The position numbers and the translations under genes were made by a program. Under the pieces are notes generated by a model. The model was not told the DNA's origin. It worked only from the letters and a program-made list of their open reading frames with translations, and ran no database searches. This document shows, piece by piece, positions 63,822-64,000 of a DNA stretch of 64,000 nt (position 1 is its first letter; each line of letters opens with the position of its first letter). Source of the stretch: Idiomarina sp. (GTDB lineage Bacteria > Pseudomonadota > Gammaproteobacteria > Enterobacterales > Alteromonadaceae); contig JAFIFP010000003.1 in NCBI GenBank assembly GCA_020831965.1, positions 1 to 64,000 on the forward strand. Direction: 5' to 3'.

Positions 63822-64000
63822 TCGCAACGCGTTCCCGACTGTTGCAACGCCAAGTACATCAACTCTGCGCGATCCCAATCCTCAGGCGTATCGATATCCT
63901 GTACGCGATGGCGTGGCAATAGAAATGGGATTGATGTCGTCTGGAATACACCGACCTTTTCTAACCACGCTCGGGTTTTGCCCCAGTAAAACTGTCCCGC
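63818..64000 (-). CDS. pseF: Pseudaminic acid cytidylyltransferase PseF, C-terminal part (cut by window end)
   Basis: The last 60 residues of a minus-strand gene that continues past the window edge. Reading AGQFYWGKTRAWLEK, then PFLLPRHRVQDIDTPEDW, then RAELMYLAL. The R-x-Q-DIDTPEDW segment is the C-terminal signature of CMP-sugar synthetases of the NeuA/PseF type. Makes CMP-Pse5Ac7Ac for transfer. Its stop overlaps pseG. pseB and pseC are expected beyond the window. Confidence 0.88.
   Translation of the reverse strand, partial: AGQFYWGKTRAWLEKVGVFQTTSIPFLLPRHRVQDIDTPEDWDRAELMYLALQQSGTRCE

Overview
The window is a gammaproteobacterial chromosome segment. Gene order (purF-cvpA-dedD-folC-accD-truA, asd-pdxB-fabB, mnmC-yfcL, holD-rimI), an AhpA/YtjB-like gene divergent from serB, and FldB and MiaE homologues point to an Alteromonadales-type marine bacterium; Idiomarinaceae is my best guess, from overall protein character only. 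The coding is dense, with many ATGA/TAATG stop-start overlaps.

Layout. 1-410: a tRNA operon (Pro-Arg-His, minus strand) with a strong stringent-type promoter. 562-1434: folD. 1453-9887: a ten-gene minus-strand cluster for a type IVb pilus of the R64 thin-pilus type (PilL/TcpQ-like, PilN secretin lipoprotein, PilO, PilP, PilQ ATPase, PilR, PilS pilin, a very short minor pilin, a PilV-like tip protein without a shufflon, and a TadE-like pseudopilin). 10003-48257: mostly housekeeping: topA, a lone astB, a TraB/GumN-like protein, the purF to truA group, fimV with a very acidic cytoplasmic region, asd, pdxB, fabB, mnmC, fldB, a lipoprotein M28 peptidase divergent from a His-rich ZnuD-type zinc receptor with a Zur-box-like palindrome between them, a thioesterase, a M17 aminopeptidase, cysS, a LOG protein, ppiB, lpxH, miaE, a Yip1 protein, a double cupin, an S9 peptidase, tatD, serB, a diverged holD, and rimI.

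48300-64000: beyond a tRNA-Trp gene lies an accessory surface-glycan region. It has (a) a glycerol-phosphate module: CTP:glycerol-3-phosphate cytidylyltransferase and two CDP-glycerol glycerophosphotransferase-like enzymes, each with an N-terminal Rossmann-like domain; (b) a TPR protein fused to a sialyltransferase-like domain, and a polysaccharide pyruvyl transferase; and (c) one tightly coupled operon running from pseF (cut by the window end) through pseG, pseI and pseH into a SDR reductase, an acyl carrier protein, an acyl-AMP ligase, LuxE-like and LuxC-like proteins and a DHH phosphoesterase. Together these genes could build a pseudaminic-acid-containing glycan decorated with glycerol phosphate, pyruvate and an acyl or aldehyde-derived group, on flagellin, LPS or capsule. 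The joining of the Pse pathway to a LuxC/LuxE/ACP/ligase module without luciferase genes is the most interesting part of the window.
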